Shown piece after piece: positions 55,213-56,850 of a stretch of DNA of 56,850 nt (positions are counted from its first letter, which is position 1; every line of letters begins with the position of its first letter). The notes under the pieces are model-generated. The model had not been told where the DNA came from. It ran no database searches and saw only the letters and a list, made by a program, of their open reading frames with translations. Location: positions 1-56,850 of IMG/VR virus record IMGVR_UViG_3300021371_000017; one strand, given 5' to 3'. Origin of the DNA: a virus. A program made the position numbers and the translations under genes.

Positions 55213-56850
55213 CATCAGTAAATTATATCATACAAAATTGTAACGACCAATCCGAATATAGGTTAACTTTTAATAATACTACGCACCTAAATTCAGGTGA
55301 GATTTGGGATATTGAATGTAATAATATAAATAATGGGTGTTATTACATTAATGAAGATACTAATAAAGTTTTAGATGAAATAAATGGAGACGATTGTACA
55401 TTTATTGAGTATGTTGATTGTGAAACGTGTGAAGAGGCAAATTTACTTATCTCATCGTTAATGTCGGACCCAGCCCAAAGTTGTTATCGGTGGGATAGAT
55501 GTGATGCAGGTTCGGGACACTTATATACACTAATAACCGACACACCAATAGATGATAGTATTTTATATTATGGAGTATGTTATGAAATAACCTCTTTAGT
55601 TGTAAATACTGACCCTACCGACTTAAGTGGAATACCTAATAACTTATACTATGGTAAGTGTTCTTCATGTATACCTACTTTTTTAGATTGTGATTTAGAG
55701 TTTGGACCCCCTACCCCTACTACCACTCCGTCAATTACCGCAACTCCATCAGTAACCGCGACGCCAGGAGCTTCGATAAGTGTGACTCCTTCGATTACTA
55801 CCACTCCGTCAATTACCGCAACTCCATCAGTAACCGCGACGCCAGGAGCTTCGATAAGTGTGACTCCTTCGATTACTACCACTCCGTCAATTACCGTAAC
55901 TCCATCAGTAACTACTACACCATCAATTACGGCAACTCCATCAATTACTGCAACTCCATCAATAACCGCAACACCTGGTGCGTCTAATAGTGTTACTCCA
56001 TCGTTAACTCAAACTCCAACAATAACCGCAACTCCAACAATAACCGCAACTCCAACAATAACGGCAACTCCGTCAATAACTGTGACTCCGTCAATTACAT
56101 CCACTCCATCGATAACTGCAACTCCAACAATAACAGCAACTCCGTCAATAACCGCAACTCCATCTATAACCGTAACGCCGTCAGGAACACCACCTGCGGC
56201 TCCTATAAATGCGTTTTCGTTTAGTGGATGTTGTCCTGACGTGGGAGAGTTTACAATATTCACGGGAACAAGCACGACATTTAGTGGGGTATTTCCAATA
56301 CCGGAAATAGGAGATATAATCACACCAATCACAGGAGAGAGTCCGCTTGAAACGAACCAATGTTTTGAGAGGATAGAATATAACCCAAGTTATACCGAGT
56401 ATTACAATACAACTGCGGGATACCCAAGTCTTTTTGGGACCAATAATTCTTACACGGATTGTAATACTTGTCAGGCTAGTAACGCATGTGTGGAGAATAA
56501 CGTTTCATTAAGCGGATGTTGTGATGGGTTAGTTTATAATGTTACCAATATGAGTAATGGGCCAGCATTGGGAGAAACAGGAGCAATAACTCTCCAATTT
56601 GGAGGAAATCAGGATTTCATAATAAATAATTGTTATAAGAGAGTAACATATGACGAGTCATACCCAGCCGGAGCTACCAGTGCGGTATTCACCGCTGGAG
56701 AGTATTATGATAACTGTGATGATTGTATAGCCGAGAATGAATGTATTGCTCCTAGTAATACTCCATCAGTTACACCAACAATTACACCAACAGTTACACC
56801 AACAATTACACCAACAAGTTCACCACCTTCGTATACCTCTTTCTTATTAA
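55209..56850 (+). CDS. Modular Cys-Cys and Thr-Pro-Ser repeat adhesin-like protein (3' end outside window)
   Basis: The ATG at 55209 overlaps the upstream stop by 4 bases; the frame stays open to the last base, giving 547 complete codons. Residues 1-165 hold two Cys modules ending in CETC (near 70) and KCSSC (near 150). Residues about 167-330 are PSITATPS-type repeats. Then come two more modules, each starting FSGCCPD or LSGCCDG, having a CFERIEY or CYKRVTY strand, and ending DCNTC or NCDDC; a new Thr-Pro linker begins near residue 517. This looks like beads on extended linkers and suggests a receptor-binding or surface-displayed fibre. Function is inferred. Confidence 0.75.
   Translation, partial: MTSVNYIIQNCNDQSEYRLTFNNTTHLNSGEIWDIECNNINNGCYYINEDTNKVLDEINGDDCTFIEYVDCETCEEANLLISSLMSDPAQSCYRWDRCDAGSGHLYTLITDTPIDDSILYYGVCYEITSLVVNTDPTDLSGIPNNLYYGKCSSCIPTFLDCDLEFGPPTPTTTPSITATPSVTATPGASISVTPSITTTPSITATPSVTATPGASISVTPSITTTPSITVTPSVTTTPSITATPSITATPSITATPGASNSVTPSLTQTPTITATPTITATPTITATPSITVTPSITSTPSITATPTITATPSITATPSITVTPSGTPPAAPINAFSFSGCCPDVGEFTIFTGTSTTFSGVFPIPEIGDIITPITGESPLETNQCFERIEYNPSYTEYYNTTAGYPSLFGTNNSYTDCNTCQASNACVENNVSLSGCCDGLVYNVTNMSNGPALGETGAITLQFGGNQDFIINNCYKRVTYDESYPAGATSAVFTAGEYYDNCDDCIAENECIAPSNTPSVTPTITPTVTPTITPTSSPPSYTSFLL
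55706..56195 (+). repeat. Tandem Thr-Pro-Ser coding repeats, including two perfect 78-bp copies
   Basis: 55720-55797 and 55798-55875 are identical 78-bp units (26 codons), with a third partial copy through about 55893. Further on, an 18-bp unit ACTCCAACAATAACCGCA starts at 56013, 56031 and 56049, the last with one change. The protein repeat is PSITAT or PTITAT. The identity at the silent positions points to recent duplication or expansion. Confidence 0.9.
56758..56850 (+). repeat. Second Thr-Pro repeat tract at the window edge
   Basis: Alternating 12-base units of the form ACACCAACAATT and ACACCAACAGTT (TPTI/TPTV) begin after the fourth Cys module and lead to the window end. It shows that the linker-module alternation continues outside the window. 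Confidence 0.75.

Noticed and set aside
55706-56195. Possible CRISPR array
   Set aside because: The repeats are contiguous, in frame and code for Thr-Pro-Ser; there are no unique spacers.
55649-56332. Minus-strand ORFs with Val-Ile-Asp-Gly repeats
   Set aside because: They are the antisense reading of the Thr-Pro-Ser repeats of the adhesin-like gene.
1-56850. Circular genome with the right-end gene continuing at position 1
   Set aside because: Joining the ends gives acc followed by tga in the frame of the last gene, so the left partial gene is not its direct continuation, and essential head genes are absent.
1-56850. tRNA genes, integrase, insertion sequences
   Set aside because: No cloverleaf-like stretch, recombinase motif or transposase was recognised while reading; gene-free gaps are all short (under 150 bases).

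Overview
The window is a piece of a large, AT-rich, lytic-type contractile-tailed phage genome with a T4-like gene set. Both ends cut through genes, and no terminase, portal, major capsid, prohead protease, integrase or tRNA gene was seen, so the head genes must lie elsewhere. A Bacteroidota (probably Flavobacteriia-like) host is inferred. Two replication genes have promoters of the Bacteroidota form TTTG-N19/20-TAnnTTTG. Start codons generally lack Shine-Dalgarno sequences. The ribonucleotide reductase small subunit carries an N-terminal ATP-cone, an arrangement known from flavobacteria.

Layout. 1-1090: end of a Cys-containing structural protein and a small BppU-like protein. 1187-3946: family B DNA polymerase. 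3915-8784: an inverted (minus-strand) island with a small structural protein, a gp13-like neck protein, a Mn/Fe superoxide dismutase fused to a nuclease-like domain, and an SNF2-family helicase. 8806-19116: connector and tail tube region (connector candidates, gp15-like protein, sheath, HAD phosphatase-like protein, tube, gp26-like protein with an overlapping +1-frame ORF, tape measure). 19156-31690: very large hub/baseplate proteins, a gp53/LysM-like protein and two small accessory proteins. 31824-39680: replication and nucleotide cluster (gp32-like SSB, UvsX/RecA, RNase H/FEN nuclease, gp41/DnaB helicase, NrdB, NrdA), set off by terminators. 39747-56850: baseplate wedge (gp25, gp6), further giant baseplate/fibre proteins, and a right-end gene made of Cys-Cys modules and Thr-Pro-Ser repeats.

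Regulation as read from sequence: host-type promoters precede the polymerase and SSB genes. A coding-strand TATTTATA motif precedes many structural genes on both strands and is a candidate late promoter. Five strong hairpins act as candidate terminators.

The most unusual items are these: (i) the SOD-nuclease fusion, which has all four metal ligands, a late-type motif and an N-terminal ISE|G site resembling a T4 capsid-targeting/prohead-protease site; (ii) the same ISE|GI site in the HAD-like protein; (iii) a likely programmed +1 frameshift in the tail-chaperone position; (iv) membrane-helix-like and OmpA-like segments inside baseplate proteins; (v) a recently duplicated perfect 78-bp repeat in a modular adhesin-like gene. 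All functional statements rest on motif reading; no database search was run.
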